From: JAIUNP01 sp020161975
GTDB lineage: Bacteria > Pseudomonadota > Alphaproteobacteria > Rhizobiales > Beijerinckiaceae
Length of the DNA: 64,000 nt
Reading direction: 5' to 3'
Assembly: GCA_036745275.1 (NCBI GenBank)
Contig: DAIOGK010000017.1
Location: forward strand, 1-64,000
Shown here one piece after another: positions 17,315 to 26,382 of this stretch (its first letter is position 1; the number at the start of each line of letters is the position of its first letter). The notes under the pieces were generated by a model that was given only the letters and a program-made list of their open reading frames with translations, had not been told where the DNA came from and did not search any database. A program made the translations under genes and the position numbers.

Positions 17315-18370
17315 ATGCCCGCATCTGCCGCCACAAACACCGCTGCGCTTGGCCCATGGGATGTGCGCAACCCTTTCGTCGCGCGCTGGCTGCTGACGAT
17401 TGCCGGGCTTGTGGTGCTGATGGTCATCGTCGGTGGTGCGACGCGGCTGACGGGGTCCGGCCTGTCGATCACGGAATGGCGGCCTGTGACCGGAGCCATC
17501 CCGCCGATGAATGCCGCCGACTGGCTGCTGGAGTTCGAGAAATACCGCGCGAGCCCGCAATATCAGCTGCTGAACGCCGGCATGGGGCTGGAAGACTTCA
17601 AGTTCATCTACTGGTGGGAATGGGGCCACCGGCAACTCGGTCGCTTCATCGGCCTTGCCTATCTCGCAGGACTGATCCTTGCGGCGGCGCGCGGCTGGGT
17701 CACCACCCGCCTCGGCGTGCTGTTGTTCGGCATGGGGCTGGTGCTTGGCCTTCAGGGTGCCATCGGCTGGATCATGGTCGCCTCCGGGCTGAAGCCGGGC
17801 ATGATTGCGGTCGCGCCGGTCAAGCTGACGCTGCATCTCGGCTTTGCCTGCCTGTTTCTCGCAAGCCTGATGTTTGTATGGGCACGCATCCGCCTTGCGC
17901 GCGACGACGATGCGCCGGGGCCGCGTGGCGCGGTAATCTGGCTCTGGGGGCTGATCTTTCTGCAAATCTTGCTCGGCGGCTTTGTGGCCGGCAGCCGTGC
18001 GGGCCTCACCTACAACACCTGGCCGCTGATGGACGGCGCTTTCATCCCCGCGCTGGAAAAGCTCTTCGTCGTCACGCCATGGCTGGAGAACTTCGTCGAT
18101 AACCCCACGCTCGTGCAGTTCAACCACCGGATGGTGGCCTATCTTGTGCTGATTGTCGCCGTGGCGCAGGCCGTTCTTCTGCGCCGCAAACTGGGCCGAG
18201 CCCCGGTCTCGCGACGGGCTGCGGCGCTTGCCGGCGTGGTGCTGGTTCAGGTTCTTCTCGGCATCGTGACGCTGCTGCTCTCCGTTCCGCTGTGGGCAGG
18301 ATTGGCCCATCAGGCCCTTGCCGTGCTGATCCTGGCCAAGGCCACGGTTCACCTTGCGCGCATCGCCTGA
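17315..18370 (+). CDS. ctaA: Haem A synthase, COX15/CtaA type 2
   Basis: This integral membrane enzyme oxidises the C8 methyl of haem O to make haem A for aa3-type cytochrome oxidase. The 351-aa protein has eight helices. Its four expected haem-ligand histidines are visible in WEWGHRQLGR, KLTLHLGFACLF, QFNHRMVAYL and GLAHQALAVL. The ESVxR-like region is GLSITEWRPVTGAIPP. The start at 17315 has AAGGAA 8 bases upstream; an earlier in-frame ATG at 17279 behind GGGAGG would add 12 residues and is possible. The gene is monocistronic. Confidence 0.93.
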   Translation: MPASAATNTAALGPWDVRNPFVARWLLTIAGLVVLMVIVGGATRLTGSGLSITEWRPVTGAIPPMNAADWLLEFEKYRASPQYQLLNAGMGLEDFKFIYWWEWGHRQLGRFIGLAYLAGLILAAARGWVTTRLGVLLFGMGLVLGLQGAIGWIMVASGLKPGMIAVAPVKLTLHLGFACLFLASLMFVWARIRLARDDDAPGPRGAVIWLWGLIFLQILLGGFVAGSRAGLTYNTWPLMDGAFIPALEKLFVVTPWLENFVDNPTLVQFNHRMVAYLVLIVAVAQAVLLRRKLGRAPVSRRAAALAGVVLVQVLLGIVTLLLSVPLWAGLAHQALAVLILAKATVHLARIA

Positions 18371-18433
18371 GTGGACATTTGCGACTTTGGACTTGTAACA
18401 CCCAGACGCGCTTTATAGGGTCGCTCACCAATG

Positions 18434-18456
18434 CGGCGAAGCGCCGTGGCTTTTTT
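18434..18456 (+). terminator. Terminator-like hairpin upstream of tctC
   Basis: CGGCG and CGCCG arms around a 3-base loop are followed by GTGGCTTTTTTA. It lies about 60 bp after ctaA and 13 bp before the tctC start, so it may end ctaA transcripts or act as an attenuator in the tct leader. Confidence 0.5.
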
Positions 18457-18468
18457 AGGGGAGGAAGA

Positions 18469-19440
18469 ATGATGTTGTCCAGCAAGCGTGGGTTCTTGAA
18501 GAGTGCCCTTACGGCAGCGATTCTGGCCGGTTCGGTGGCGACCGCAAGTGCCCAGATGGAACTGAAGATCATGGCGCCGGCGGCGCCGGGCGGCGGCTGG
18601 GACGGCACAGCCCGTTCCATGCAGCAGGCGCTGACGGCAGCAGGTCTTGCCAAGAACGTTCAGGTCACCAACGTCGCCGGGGCCGGCGGCACCATCGGCC
18701 TTGCGCAGTTCGTGAACACCGCCAAGGGCGATCCGAACCAGTTGATGGTCAACGGCTTCGTGATGGTCGGCTCGCTGATCACCAACAAATCGCCGGTCAA
18801 CCTGTCGATGGTCACGCCCATCGCCCGCCTGACCGCTGAGGCACTCGTGATCGTCGTTCCCGCCGATTCGAAGATCCAGGATGCCAAGGGCCTCATCGAT
18901 GCCATGAAGGCTGACCTCTCGAAGGTGACCTTCGCGGGTGGTTCGGCCGGTGGCGTCGATCACATTCTGGCGGGCCTGCTGGCCGGCACGGTCGGGCTTG
19001 ATGGCGCCAAGGTGAACTACGTTCCGTTCTCGGGCGGCGGCGAAGCGCTGGCGGCGCTGCTGTCGGGCCGCGTCACGGCCGGCATTTCCGGCTGGGGTGA
19101 GTTCGAGGGGCAGATCAAGGCCGGCAAGCTCCGCGCCATCGCTGTGACCACGGCGGCGAAGCTGCCGGGCAACCCGACGCCGACGCTGAAGGAGCAGGGC
19201 ATCAACCTCGAACTCCTGAACTGGCGTTCGGTCGTGGCTGCCCCCGGCATCACTGCAGAGCAGAAGAAGGCCCTGTCCGACGTGATCGAGAAGATGGCCA
19301 AGTCGAAGGAATGGCAGGAAATCCTGAAGCAGAAGGGCTGGGATGATGCCTACCTCGGCGAGCCGGCTTTCGGCGAGTTCCTGAAGGGCGAGCAGATCCG
19401 TGTCGAGGCTGTTCTCAAGGCCGTCGGCCTTGTGAAGTAA
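18469..19440 (+). CDS. tctC: Tripartite tricarboxylate transporter substrate-binding protein (TctC/Bug family)
   Basis: The 323-aa periplasmic protein starts with a Sec signal (SALTAAILAGSVATASA, cut before QMELKI). The Bug-family body includes APAAPGGGWDGTARSMQ at the first ligand-binding loop, GAGGTIGLAQF, FAGGSAGGVDHILAG and LLSGRVTAGISGWGEF. It should bind a carboxylate and deliver it to the TctB-TctA membrane pair encoded directly downstream. The strong GGGGAGG ribosome site at 18458-18464 fixes the start to 18469 or the adjacent ATG at 18472. The exact ligand cannot be read from the sequence. Confidence 0.92.
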   Translation: MMLSSKRGFLKSALTAAILAGSVATASAQMELKIMAPAAPGGGWDGTARSMQQALTAAGLAKNVQVTNVAGAGGTIGLAQFVNTAKGDPNQLMVNGFVMVGSLITNKSPVNLSMVTPIARLTAEALVIVVPADSKIQDAKGLIDAMKADLSKVTFAGGSAGGVDHILAGLLAGTVGLDGAKVNYVPFSGGGEALAALLSGRVTAGISGWGEFEGQIKAGKLRAIAVTTAAKLPGNPTPTLKEQGINLELLNWRSVVAAPGITAEQKKALSDVIEKMAKSKEWQEILKQKGWDDAYLGEPAFGEFLKGEQIRVEAVLKAVGLVK

Positions 19441-19522
19441 GAACCGCGCGAGGCCGGGGCGATGCCCTGGCCTTGCCACCTCCCTGCCGGGGCGGGGACC
19501 GATCGGGCAAAGGGGATCTGCC

Positions 19523-20002
19523 ATGTCGAACCACGGAACCGCCGCGGCTCGCGACCGCGCCAGCGTCATTGTGGGTGTTCTGCTGCTGCTGCTCGCGGCC
19601 ATCCTGTGGTACGACGCGGTCAATCTCGGACGAACCGTTGCCTATGGCATCGGCCCGGACATGATGCCGAAGGTGATCGGCGTTGGCCTCAGTGTACTGG
19701 GAATCCTGTCGATCATCTCGGGCCTCCGCAATCCGGCGCGTGAGACCGAGCCTGCTGATTGGCGCGCGGTTGTGATCATTCTCGGCGGGTTTTTGGCCCT
19801 CACAGTAATGATCGGCCTCAATGTAGGCTTCATCCCGGCCATGACGGTGCTCTTCGCCGTCACGTCCTTTGCGTTCGGTCGCCGGGCTCTGCTGGCGGAT
19901 GTTGCCATCGGATTTGTGCTCGCGACCCTGACGTATTTGCTGTTCTCCAAGTTGCTCGCGCTGTCCTTGCCGCGCGGACCGCTTGAGCAGATCTTCGGCT
20001 GA
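19523..20002 (+). CDS. tctB: Tripartite tricarboxylate transporter small subunit TctB
   Basis: The 159-aa protein has four hydrophobic helices and the TctB pattern YGIGPDMMPKVIGVGLSVLG after the first helix. It is the small membrane subunit of the TctCBA secondary transporter. AAGGGG lies 7 bases before the ATG. It is placed between tctC and tctA, 11 bp from the latter, so it is clearly one operon. Confidence 0.9.
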   Translation: MSNHGTAAARDRASVIVGVLLLLLAAILWYDAVNLGRTVAYGIGPDMMPKVIGVGLSVLGILSIISGLRNPARETEPADWRAVVIILGGFLALTVMIGLNVGFIPAMTVLFAVTSFAFGRRALLADVAIGFVLATLTYLLFSKLLALSLPRGPLEQIFG

Positions 20003-20013
20003 GGAGAACAGTC

Positions 20014-21510
20014 ATGGATTCCTTTCTTGCCCTGATGAGCGGCTTTGCTGCGGCGCTGACCCCGGCAAAGCTGATGTATGCCAGCATGGGCGTTCTGCTC
20101 GGCACGGCCGTTGGCGTGCTGCCGGGTATCGGCCCGGCGGTGACGGTGGCGCTGCTGCTGCCGGTGACCTTCAAGCTCGACCCGTCCGGTTCGCTCATCA
20201 TGTTCGCCGGCATCTACTACGGCGCGATGTATGGTGGTTCGACGACCGCCATCCTGATCAACACGCCCGGCGAAAGCGCTTCGATGGCGACCTCGCTTGA
20301 GGGCTCGCTGATGGCAAAGAGCGGCCGGGCCGGCCCGGCGCTGGCCACCTCCGCCATTGGCTCGTTCGTTGCCGGAACGATTGCGACGGCGGGTATTGCC
20401 TTCCTTGCGCCCTGGATGGTCAAGCTGGCCGTAATGTTCGGGCCGGAGGACTATTTCGCGCTGATGGTTCTGGCCTTCATCACGGTGTCCGCCACCTTCG
20501 GCGACAGTCCGCTTCGCGGGCTGATTTCACTGTTCCTTGGCCTCGCGCTGGGGCTTGTCGGCATCGACAAGCTCACGGGGCAGTCCCGGTTGACCTTTGG
20601 CCTGCCGGAACTGCTCGATGGCGTTGAGGTGACGACGCTCGCTGTCGGTCTTTTTGCCATCGGTGAGGCGTTGCATGTCGCCTCGCAGAAGCGCGATGAA
20701 GGTTCGCTCCTGACGTTGACCGGCTCGCTCTGGATGACCAAGGAGGACTGGAAGCGCTCGTGGATGCCGTGGATCCGCGGCACCCTGTTCGGTTTCCCCA
20801 TCGGCGCCCTGCCGGCGGGCGGCGCGGAAATTCCCACCTTCCTCAGCTATTCCACGGAAAAGCGGCTGTCCAAGCACCCGGAAGAATGGGGCACCACCGG
20901 CGCCATCGAGGGTGTGGCGGGGCCGGAAGCGGCCAACAACGCCTCGGTCGCGGGCACGCTCGTGCCGCTGCTGTCGCTGGGCCTGCCCACCTCTGCCACG
21001 GCGGCCATCCTGCTTGCGGGCTTCCAGCAGTTCGGACTGAACCCCGGCCCGCTGTTGTTCGCCGAAAATGCCGGGCTGGTCTGGACCCTGATCGCCTCGC
21101 TGTTCATTGCCAACGTGATGCTGGTCATCCTCAACCTGCCGCTGGTGGGACTGTGGGTGCAACTCCTCAAAATCCCGACGCCCTGGCTCTACGCCGGCAT
21201 CCTGATGTTCGCGGCCATGGGCTCCATCGCCACGAAGGGATCGGTGGCCGAACTTCTCATGCTGATGGTCTTCGGCTTCCTCGGCTTCATGATGCGCCGC
21301 CATGACTATCCCGTCGCGCCGATGGTGGTGGGGCTGATCCTGGGGCCGATGGCCGAAAGCCAGTTGCGCCGCGCACTTCAGATCAGCATTGGTGATCCGA
21401 TGGTGCTGGTGCAAAGCCCGATTGCCGTCACCATTCTGGCCATCGCTGCGGTGGCGCTGATCGCGCCCTTCGTCACCAACACGAAGAAGTTCGCGCAGGA
21501 CGAGGACTGA
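20014..21510 (+). CDS. tctA: Tripartite tricarboxylate transporter large subunit TctA
   Basis: The 498-aa protein has about 12 helices and the TctA signature GVLPGIGPAVTVALLLP near residue 36. Other family segments are YYGAMYGGSTTAILINTPGESAS and GAIEGVAGPEAANNASVAGTLVPLLSLGLPTS (described here in parts). It forms the translocation channel that works with the periplasmic TctC protein, probably sodium-driven. The GAGGAGA ribosome site lies 6 bases upstream. The operon ends at the hairpin at 21541. Confidence 0.95.
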   Translation: MDSFLALMSGFAAALTPAKLMYASMGVLLGTAVGVLPGIGPAVTVALLLPVTFKLDPSGSLIMFAGIYYGAMYGGSTTAILINTPGESASMATSLEGSLMAKSGRAGPALATSAIGSFVAGTIATAGIAFLAPWMVKLAVMFGPEDYFALMVLAFITVSATFGDSPLRGLISLFLGLALGLVGIDKLTGQSRLTFGLPELLDGVEVTTLAVGLFAIGEALHVASQKRDEGSLLTLTGSLWMTKEDWKRSWMPWIRGTLFGFPIGALPAGGAEIPTFLSYSTEKRLSKHPEEWGTTGAIEGVAGPEAANNASVAGTLVPLLSLGLPTSATAAILLAGFQQFGLNPGPLLFAENAGLVWTLIASLFIANVMLVILNLPLVGLWVQLLKIPTPWLYAGILMFAAMGSIATKGSVAELLMLMVFGFLGFMMRRHDYPVAPMVVGLILGPMAESQLRRALQISIGDPMVLVQSPIAVTILAIAAVALIAPFVTNTKKFAQDED

Positions 21511-21540
21511 TCGGGGTGCGAACAGCGCATTGGAAGTGAC

Positions 21541-21563
21541 AAAGGGCGCCGTTGGCGCCCTTT
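21541..21563 (+). terminator. Hairpin terminator between tctA and metY
   Basis: AAAGGGCGCC and GGCGCCCTTT form a perfect 10-bp stem with loop GTT. A only partial T tract follows on either strand. It sits between converging genes and may serve both. Confidence 0.75.
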
Positions 21564-21632
21564 GCTTGGATGAAGCACTTCAGGTGTTGGCCCAAGTGCT
21601 GGCCATGGACACTATGTGTCCCTCCGTTCGTC

Positions 21633-22913
21633 TCACGCGAGCGCCTGGTCGAGATCGGCGATCAGATCCGGCGCATCCTCGATGCCGACCGACAGACGCA
21701 CGACATCCGGCCCCGCGCCCGCAACGACCTTCTGCGCATCGGACAACTGCCGGTGCGTGGTCGAGGCCGGGTGGATGACGAGGCTGCGCGTGTCCCCGAC
21801 ATTGGCAAGATGGGAAAACAGCTTGAGCGACGCGACGAGCTTGATTCCGGCCTCATATCCACCCTTGAGGCCGAATGTGAACACCGCACCGGCACCCTTC
21901 GGCGCATATTTTTGCGCCAGCGCATGATACTTGTCGCCCTTGAGACCCGGATAGCTGACCCAGGCCACCTTCGGGTGCTTGGCCAGATACTCGGCCACCT
22001 TAAGCGCATTGTCCGAATGACGCTGCATCCTCAGCGGCAGCGTCTCGATCCCGGTGAGCACCAGGAAGGCGTTGAACGGCGACAGGGCCGCGCCAAGATC
22101 ACGCAGGCCGAGAACGCGGCAGGCGATGGCGAAGGCGAAGTTGCCGAAGGTCTCACCCAGCACCATGCCGGCATATTCCGGACGCGGAGCGGTAACCGAA
22201 GGATACTTCGCCTTATGCGCCATCCAGTCGAAGTTGCCACCGTCAACGATGACGCCGGCGATGGAATTGCCATGGCCGCCGAGGAACTTCGTTGCCGAAT
22301 GAACGATGATGTTCGCGCCATGCTCGAACGGGCGGATCAGGTAGGGCGTGGCAAGCGTGTTGTCGACGATCAACGGAATACCGTGCTTTTTCGCGACCGC
22401 GGCAATGGCCGCAATGTCGAAGATCACGCCGCCGGGGTTGGCGATGGATTCGATGAAGATCGCCTTGGTCCGGGAGGTGATCGCCTTTTCAAAATCCGCA
22501 GCATCGTCACCCTCGGCCCAGATCACGTCCCAGCCGAACTTCTTGTAGGCGTGGCTGAACTGGTTGATCGAACCGCCATAAAGCTTTTTGGAGGCAATGA
22601 AATTGTCCCCCGGCTCCAGCAGCGTGTGAAACACGAGATGCTCGGCGGCATGGCCGGAAGCAACGCCCAGCGCCGCCGTGCCGCCCTCCAGTGCCGCCAC
22701 GCGCCCTTCGAGCACGGCAGTCGTCGGGTTGGTGATGCGGGTGTAGATATTGCCGAAGGCCTGAAGCCCGAAAAGCGAGGCGGCATGGTCCACATCGTCG
22801 AACACAAACGAGGAGGTCTGATAGATCGGCGTCACCCGCGCGCCGGTGGCCGCATCGGGCGCAGCGCCGGCGTGAACCGCAAGGGTGTTGAAACCGGGGG
22901 TCTTGTCTGTCAT
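21633..22913 (-). CDS. metY: O-acetylhomoserine sulfhydrylase-type PLP enzyme
   Basis: The 426-aa enzyme belongs to the Cys/Met-metabolism PLP family. Visible features are FNTLAVHAGAAPD at the N-terminus, the YTRITNPT motif, ASGHAAEHLV (PLP phosphate loop), IFIESIANPGG, VDNTLATPYL (PLP-ring Asp) and the Schiff-base Lys in HSATKFLGGHG. The extra length relative to MetB/MetC (about 380-400) and the sequence near the Lys point to O-acetylhomoserine sulfhydrylase (homocysteine from O-acetylhomoserine and sulfide). It is divergent from a HAD phosphatase gene across a symmetric promoter/operator element at 22959-23004. Confidence 0.92.
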   Translation of the reverse strand: MTDKTPGFNTLAVHAGAAPDAATGARVTPIYQTSSFVFDDVDHAASLFGLQAFGNIYTRITNPTTAVLEGRVAALEGGTAALGVASGHAAEHLVFHTLLEPGDNFIASKKLYGGSINQFSHAYKKFGWDVIWAEGDDAADFEKAITSRTKAIFIESIANPGGVIFDIAAIAAVAKKHGIPLIVDNTLATPYLIRPFEHGANIIVHSATKFLGGHGNSIAGVIVDGGNFDWMAHKAKYPSVTAPRPEYAGMVLGETFGNFAFAIACRVLGLRDLGAALSPFNAFLVLTGIETLPLRMQRHSDNALKVAEYLAKHPKVAWVSYPGLKGDKYHALAQKYAPKGAGAVFTFGLKGGYEAGIKLVASLKLFSHLANVGDTRSLVIHPASTTHRQLSDAQKVVAGAGPDVVRLSVGIEDAPDLIADLDQALA

Positions 22914-22943
22914 GGCATCCTCCTGATGGGCCGCTGTTTCGCG

Positions 22944-23004
22944 AAGCTAGGCAAATTTCGATCGTTCGTCAAATAGAACAATCGGATGTTTTGGCGAACG
23001 ATCG
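22944..23004. promoter_or_regulatory. Symmetric divergent promoter/operator of metY and the HAD gene
   Basis: CGATCGTTCGTCAA at 22959-22972 and TTGGCGAACGATCG at 22991-23004 are inverted copies matching at 13 of 14 positions. The midpoint (22981.5) is exactly midway between the two start codons. For metY, TTGACG (complement of 22967-22972) and TAGCTT (complement of 22944-22949) are 17 bp apart and make a plausible sigma-70 promoter. The facing promoter has TTGGCG, but I see no good -10. No SAM-II riboswitch consensus was seen. Confidence 0.5.
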
Positions 23005-23049
23005 GAGTATGACCTTCTCCGCATCGCAAACCGAGCGAAAGAACCACCG

Positions 23050-23712
23050 ATGAACCTGCTTGTCGATCTTGATGGTACGATCACCGACCCGGCGCGCGGC
23101 ATGCTCACGGCGATGCGGCAGGGAATGGCGGCAGTGGGCCTCAAAGCGCCGGACGACATGCGCTGGATGATCGGTCCGCCCCTGCGCCAGAGTCTGGCGA
23201 GCCTCGGCGCGACGCCGGAAGGGGCCGAACGGGCGCTCGCAGTCTATCGCGAGCATTATCGCGCCGGCGGCATGTATGAGGCGGACCTGATCGAGGGCAT
23301 GGATGCGGTGCTGCGTCACCTGAAGGGGCAGGGGCATCGATTGTTCGTCGCCACCTCGAAGCCACATGTCTATGCCCGGCCGATCATCGCCCATTTCGGA
23401 CTCACCGATGTGTTTGAGGCGGTCCATGGCTCTGAACTTGATGGCCGGAACGACCACAAGCACGAGGTCATCGCCGATATTCTGACAACCCACGATCTCG
23501 CGGCTGATGATTGCATCATGATCGGCGATACACGCTTTGACGTGGACGGCGCGCGGCATCACGGCATCCCCTGCATCGGGGTCGATTGGGGGCATGGCGG
23601 CGAGCTCCTGGCTGCATCAGGCCCCGCGATCATCGTCACGCAGGCTCGGGATCTGGCAGGCGCCGTTGCGCGTCTTGTCGCGGACGTTGCAGAGAAGGGC
23701 CGCTTGTCATAA
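23050..23712 (+). CDS. HAD-superfamily hydrolase, phosphoglycolate-phosphatase-like
   Basis: The 220-aa protein has the four HAD motifs: DLDGTITD (nucleophile Asp and general acid, residues 6-13), VATSKP (motif II Ser), a Lys in the NDHKHEV region and MIGDTRFDVDGA (motif IV acidic pair). The helical cap after motif I is of the Gph/PGP type. It may dephosphorylate phosphoglycolate or another small phospho-compound. It shares a divergent regulatory region with metY, which suggests joint control. Confidence 0.85.
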   Translation: MNLLVDLDGTITDPARGMLTAMRQGMAAVGLKAPDDMRWMIGPPLRQSLASLGATPEGAERALAVYREHYRAGGMYEADLIEGMDAVLRHLKGQGHRLFVATSKPHVYARPIIAHFGLTDVFEAVHGSELDGRNDHKHEVIADILTTHDLAADDCIMIGDTRFDVDGARHHGIPCIGVDWGHGGELLAASGPAIIVTQARDLAGAVARLVADVAEKGRLS

Positions 23713-23826
23713 TTGTTGGAGTGAACCCTCATACCGCATGACAAGAAGATGCGGCTGGGGACGGGGCGGGGTCGCGGTGTCATGAGTTTTACAGGTCTTG
23801 TTACGATGCAGGGGCGTCAGGTCCTC

Positions 23827-24948
23827 ATGCTGCATCGCGTTGTTGCGCTCGTTCTGCTGCTGATGGCGGTGCTGCTCGGCGGCTGCACCCCCAATCTTGC
23901 GCCCGATGCGCTGAACACAGTGAAGCCGACTGCGCCGGTCACTCGGCAGGTCAAGATTCTCGCTGCAACGGATCGCGGCACCGGAGCGCCGGCGACCGCC
24001 GATGGTGGCAGCGTCCGTGCCCGTCTGCGCTATGAGGAGATCACGGTCTCCATTCCGCCCCATCACAAGATCGGCGAGGTGGAATGGTCGCAAGGCAGCG
24101 CTGATGATGTGAACGCGAGCTTTGCGGTCATTGGTACCCGTGCGCTCGATGAAGCGGAATTCAAGCGCCGGGTTGCCGAACGGTCGCGGCAGAGCGATGT
24201 GACCGGCCTCTTCGTCCATGGCTACAACAACAGCTATCAGGATGGTGTGTTCCGCGTTGCCCAGATCACGGCAGATGCAGGCAAACCGGTCACGCCGATC
24301 CTGTTTTCATGGCCGTCGGACGCCACGCTCACGGGCTACCTCGCCGACCGTGATGCGGTGATGTATGCGCGCGATGACCTTGTGCATGTGCTCGGGGTTC
24401 TCGGCACCGTGCCGGTAAAGGGCAAGATGGTGCTGCTGGCCCACAGCATGGGCTGCCAGTTGACACTGGAATCGCTGCGGCAATTGCGGATCAGCGGCAA
24501 GGGCCAGGTCATTGACCGGTTCCAGGTGGCCATGGCCGCGCCGGATGTCGATATCGATGTTTTCCGCCGGCATATCGGCGACATCGGCCGGTTGGACCCG
24601 CCCCTGACCGTGCTTGCCGCCACAAACGACGATGCGCTGGCGCTTTCACGGAGCCTGGCCTTCGACCGGGCACGGGAAGGCAATGTCAACGTCGAAAATC
24701 CCAAGGTGCAGGAGCTGGCCAAAAAGGAAGGCATTCGCCTGATCGACATCTCGTCCGTGAAATCTCTGGGGCCGATAGGGCATGATCGCTTTGTCCGTTT
24801 CCTTGCCGTTGACGTGGACAAGCTCGACCGTCGCGCGGGCAGCGGTGCGTTCGACGGGTTGCGACATGTGGGGGCTTATGTGTTCAATGCGGCTGGCACG
24901 ACGATCTCGCGGCCCTTCGTCACAGCCGGGCGAATAATCGCGCCCTGA
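23827..24948 (+). CDS. Lipoprotein alpha/beta hydrolase of DUF900 family
   Basis: The protein begins MLHRVVALVLLLMAVLLGGC, a lipoprotein signal with lipobox LGGC, and the hydrolase body follows. Family features are LFVHGYNNSYQDGVFR (oxyanion region), PILFSWPSDATL and the nucleophile in LLAHSMGCQLTLESL (about 216-218). AMAAPDVDIDVFR and a late IGHDRF supply acid and His. DUF900 proteins are esterase/lipase-like envelope proteins with unknown substrates. The start is uncertain: in-frame ATGs exist at 23749, 23782 and 23806; 23827 gives the most normal signal. Confidence 0.8.
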   Translation: MLHRVVALVLLLMAVLLGGCTPNLAPDALNTVKPTAPVTRQVKILAATDRGTGAPATADGGSVRARLRYEEITVSIPPHHKIGEVEWSQGSADDVNASFAVIGTRALDEAEFKRRVAERSRQSDVTGLFVHGYNNSYQDGVFRVAQITADAGKPVTPILFSWPSDATLTGYLADRDAVMYARDDLVHVLGVLGTVPVKGKMVLLAHSMGCQLTLESLRQLRISGKGQVIDRFQVAMAAPDVDIDVFRRHIGDIGRLDPPLTVLAATNDDALALSRSLAFDRAREGNVNVENPKVQELAKKEGIRLIDISSVKSLGPIGHDRFVRFLAVDVDKLDRRAGSGAFDGLRHVGAYVFNAAGTTISRPFVTAGRIIAP

Positions 24949-24993
24949 GGGGCGCGCCTTCATCGTCGTGGTTGGAGCAGCCGAACGCCGGCC

Positions 24994-25524
24994 TCAGGTC
25001 TTCTCGCCCAGCCCCATTTTCTGCACGCCCTTGCCGAGCAGGGTGGGGCGTTTTGCGGACAGTACGCCCGAATTGACGCCCATCCAGCCGATTTCGCTGG
25101 AAAGCCGGCCATATTCGATCTTCGGGCAGCGATTCATCACCACCTTCACGCCCTGTGCTTCCGCCCGTTCCGCTGCTGCATCGTTGCGCACGGTGAGTTG
25201 CATCCAGATAACTTTGGGCAGTGGTTGAAGCGCCAGCGCCTCATCCACAACGCCTCCGGCGGCTTCTGAATTACGGAAGATATCCACCATGTCGATGGGC
25301 TCGGGCACATCCGAAAGCCGTGCGAACACCGGCGCGCCGGCAATGCTGCCCCCGGCCTTGCCGGGATTGATCGCAAAAACGCGATAGGCCCGCTCAAGCA
25401 GGTATTTCAGCACGAAGAACGAGGGCCGCGCCGGATTATCGGACGCTCCCACGATGGCGATGGTTTTCGTCCCGTTGAGGATCGCGCGGACATAGGCATC
25501 AGGGTAATGGTCGTGGTTCATCAT
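24994..25524 (-). CDS. CoA-binding protein, YccU family
   Basis: The 176-aa single-domain Rossmann protein has TIAIVGASDNPARPSFFVLKYL near the N-terminus, VFAINPG, and MVDIFRNSEAAGGVVDEAL, as in the CoA_binding_2 (YccU) family. Family members bind CoA but have no known reaction. The start at 25524 overlaps the stop of the enoyl-CoA hydratase gene (ATGATGA), so the two are translated together; this also links it to acyl-CoA metabolism. Confidence 0.88.
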   Translation of the reverse strand: MMNHDHYPDAYVRAILNGTKTIAIVGASDNPARPSFFVLKYLLERAYRVFAINPGKAGGSIAGAPVFARLSDVPEPIDMVDIFRNSEAAGGVVDEALALQPLPKVIWMQLTVRNDAAAERAEAQGVKVVMNRCPKIEYGRLSSEIGWMGVNSGVLSAKRPTLLGKGVQKMGLGEKT

Positions 25525-26336
25525 TCGCCCCGCCACACGGGCTCGCGCTTGCCCACAAAAGCGCCGATGCCTTCCTCTGCATCGCGCGCAAGCATGTTCT
25601 CCACCATGACATTCGCGGCATAGGCATAGGCTTCGTCAAGGTCCATGCCGCGCTGGGCGTGGAACGCTTCCTTGCCGATCTTCAACGTCAGCGGGGACTT
25701 CGTTGCGATGACCGCCGCCATGCGCTGGGCTTCCGCAAGTGCATTGCCCGCCGGCACCACGCGATTGACGAGCCCCATGCGCTGCGCCGCCTCCGCGCTT
25801 ACCATCTCGCCGAGCAACAACATTTCAAGCGCATGCTTGGGCACGACATTACGCGTCAGCGCCACCATCGGCGTCGAGCAGAAGAGGCCGATATGAACGC
25901 CCGGCGTACAGAACCCCGCATTTGCGCCTGCCACGGCAAGGTCGCAACTGGCAACAAGCTGACAGCCGGCAGCTGTGGCAACCCCTTCCACTGCTGCGAT
26001 GACAGGCTTCGGACAGCGCACGATGGCCTTCATCATCGTGGCGCAGCGGTCCATGATCTCGGCAAAATAGGCGCGTCCCCGGTCCGCCTCGACGCGATGG
26101 GCGGTCATTTCCTTGAGGTCATGCCCGGCGGAAAACACTTTGCCTTCGGCAGCCAGAATGACCGCCCGCACTGACGAATCCCTGGCAATCGCCGCCACTT
26201 CAGCGGTCATTGCGGCAAGCAGTGCTTCAGAAAGCGCGTTGCGTGCCTCAGGCCGGTTGAGCGTGAGCGTGGCGATGCCCTCCGCATCGGTGCGCAGAAG
26301 AGGGGGAGCGGACTTCGGGGGGGTAGGAACTGTCAT
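25521..26336 (-). CDS. Enoyl-CoA hydratase/isomerase family protein
   Basis: The 271-aa crotonase-fold protein has GIATLTLNRPEARNALS at the start and the oxyanion-hole segment FSAGHDLKEM (about 68-77). AAVEGVATAAGCQLVASCDLAVA (shown here in parts) forms the second oxyanion loop. The catalytic Glu pair of the classic hydratase is not obvious, so the exact reaction is open. It uses acyl-CoA substrates. The start at 26336 removes an implausible N-terminal extension and leaves 46 bp to the divergent thioesterase gene, which probably shares the promoter region. Confidence 0.88.
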   Translation of the reverse strand: MTVPTPPKSAPPLLRTDAEGIATLTLNRPEARNALSEALLAAMTAEVAAIARDSSVRAVILAAEGKVFSAGHDLKEMTAHRVEADRGRAYFAEIMDRCATMMKAIVRCPKPVIAAVEGVATAAGCQLVASCDLAVAGANAGFCTPGVHIGLFCSTPMVALTRNVVPKHALEMLLLGEMVSAEAAQRMGLVNRVVPAGNALAEAQRMAAVIATKSPLTLKIGKEAFHAQRGMDLDEAYAYAANVMVENMLARDAEEGIGAFVGKREPVWRGE

Positions 26337-26382
26337 GGCGGATATGCTACCCCTCCTTTTTCCGCAGTTCCAGAGGTCGCCG

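Noticed and set aside
17261..18352. 363-aa minus-strand ORF opposite ctaA
   Set aside because: Antisense shadow of a clearly recognisable COX15 gene.
21552..22976. 474-aa plus-strand ORF opposite metY
   Set aside because: Antisense shadow; the opposite strand encodes a complete PLP enzyme with all motifs.
22914..22990. SAM-II riboswitch in the metY leader
   Set aside because: This riboswitch class is common before alphaproteobacterial met genes, but the conserved pseudoknot sequences are not present; the inverted repeat explains the region better.
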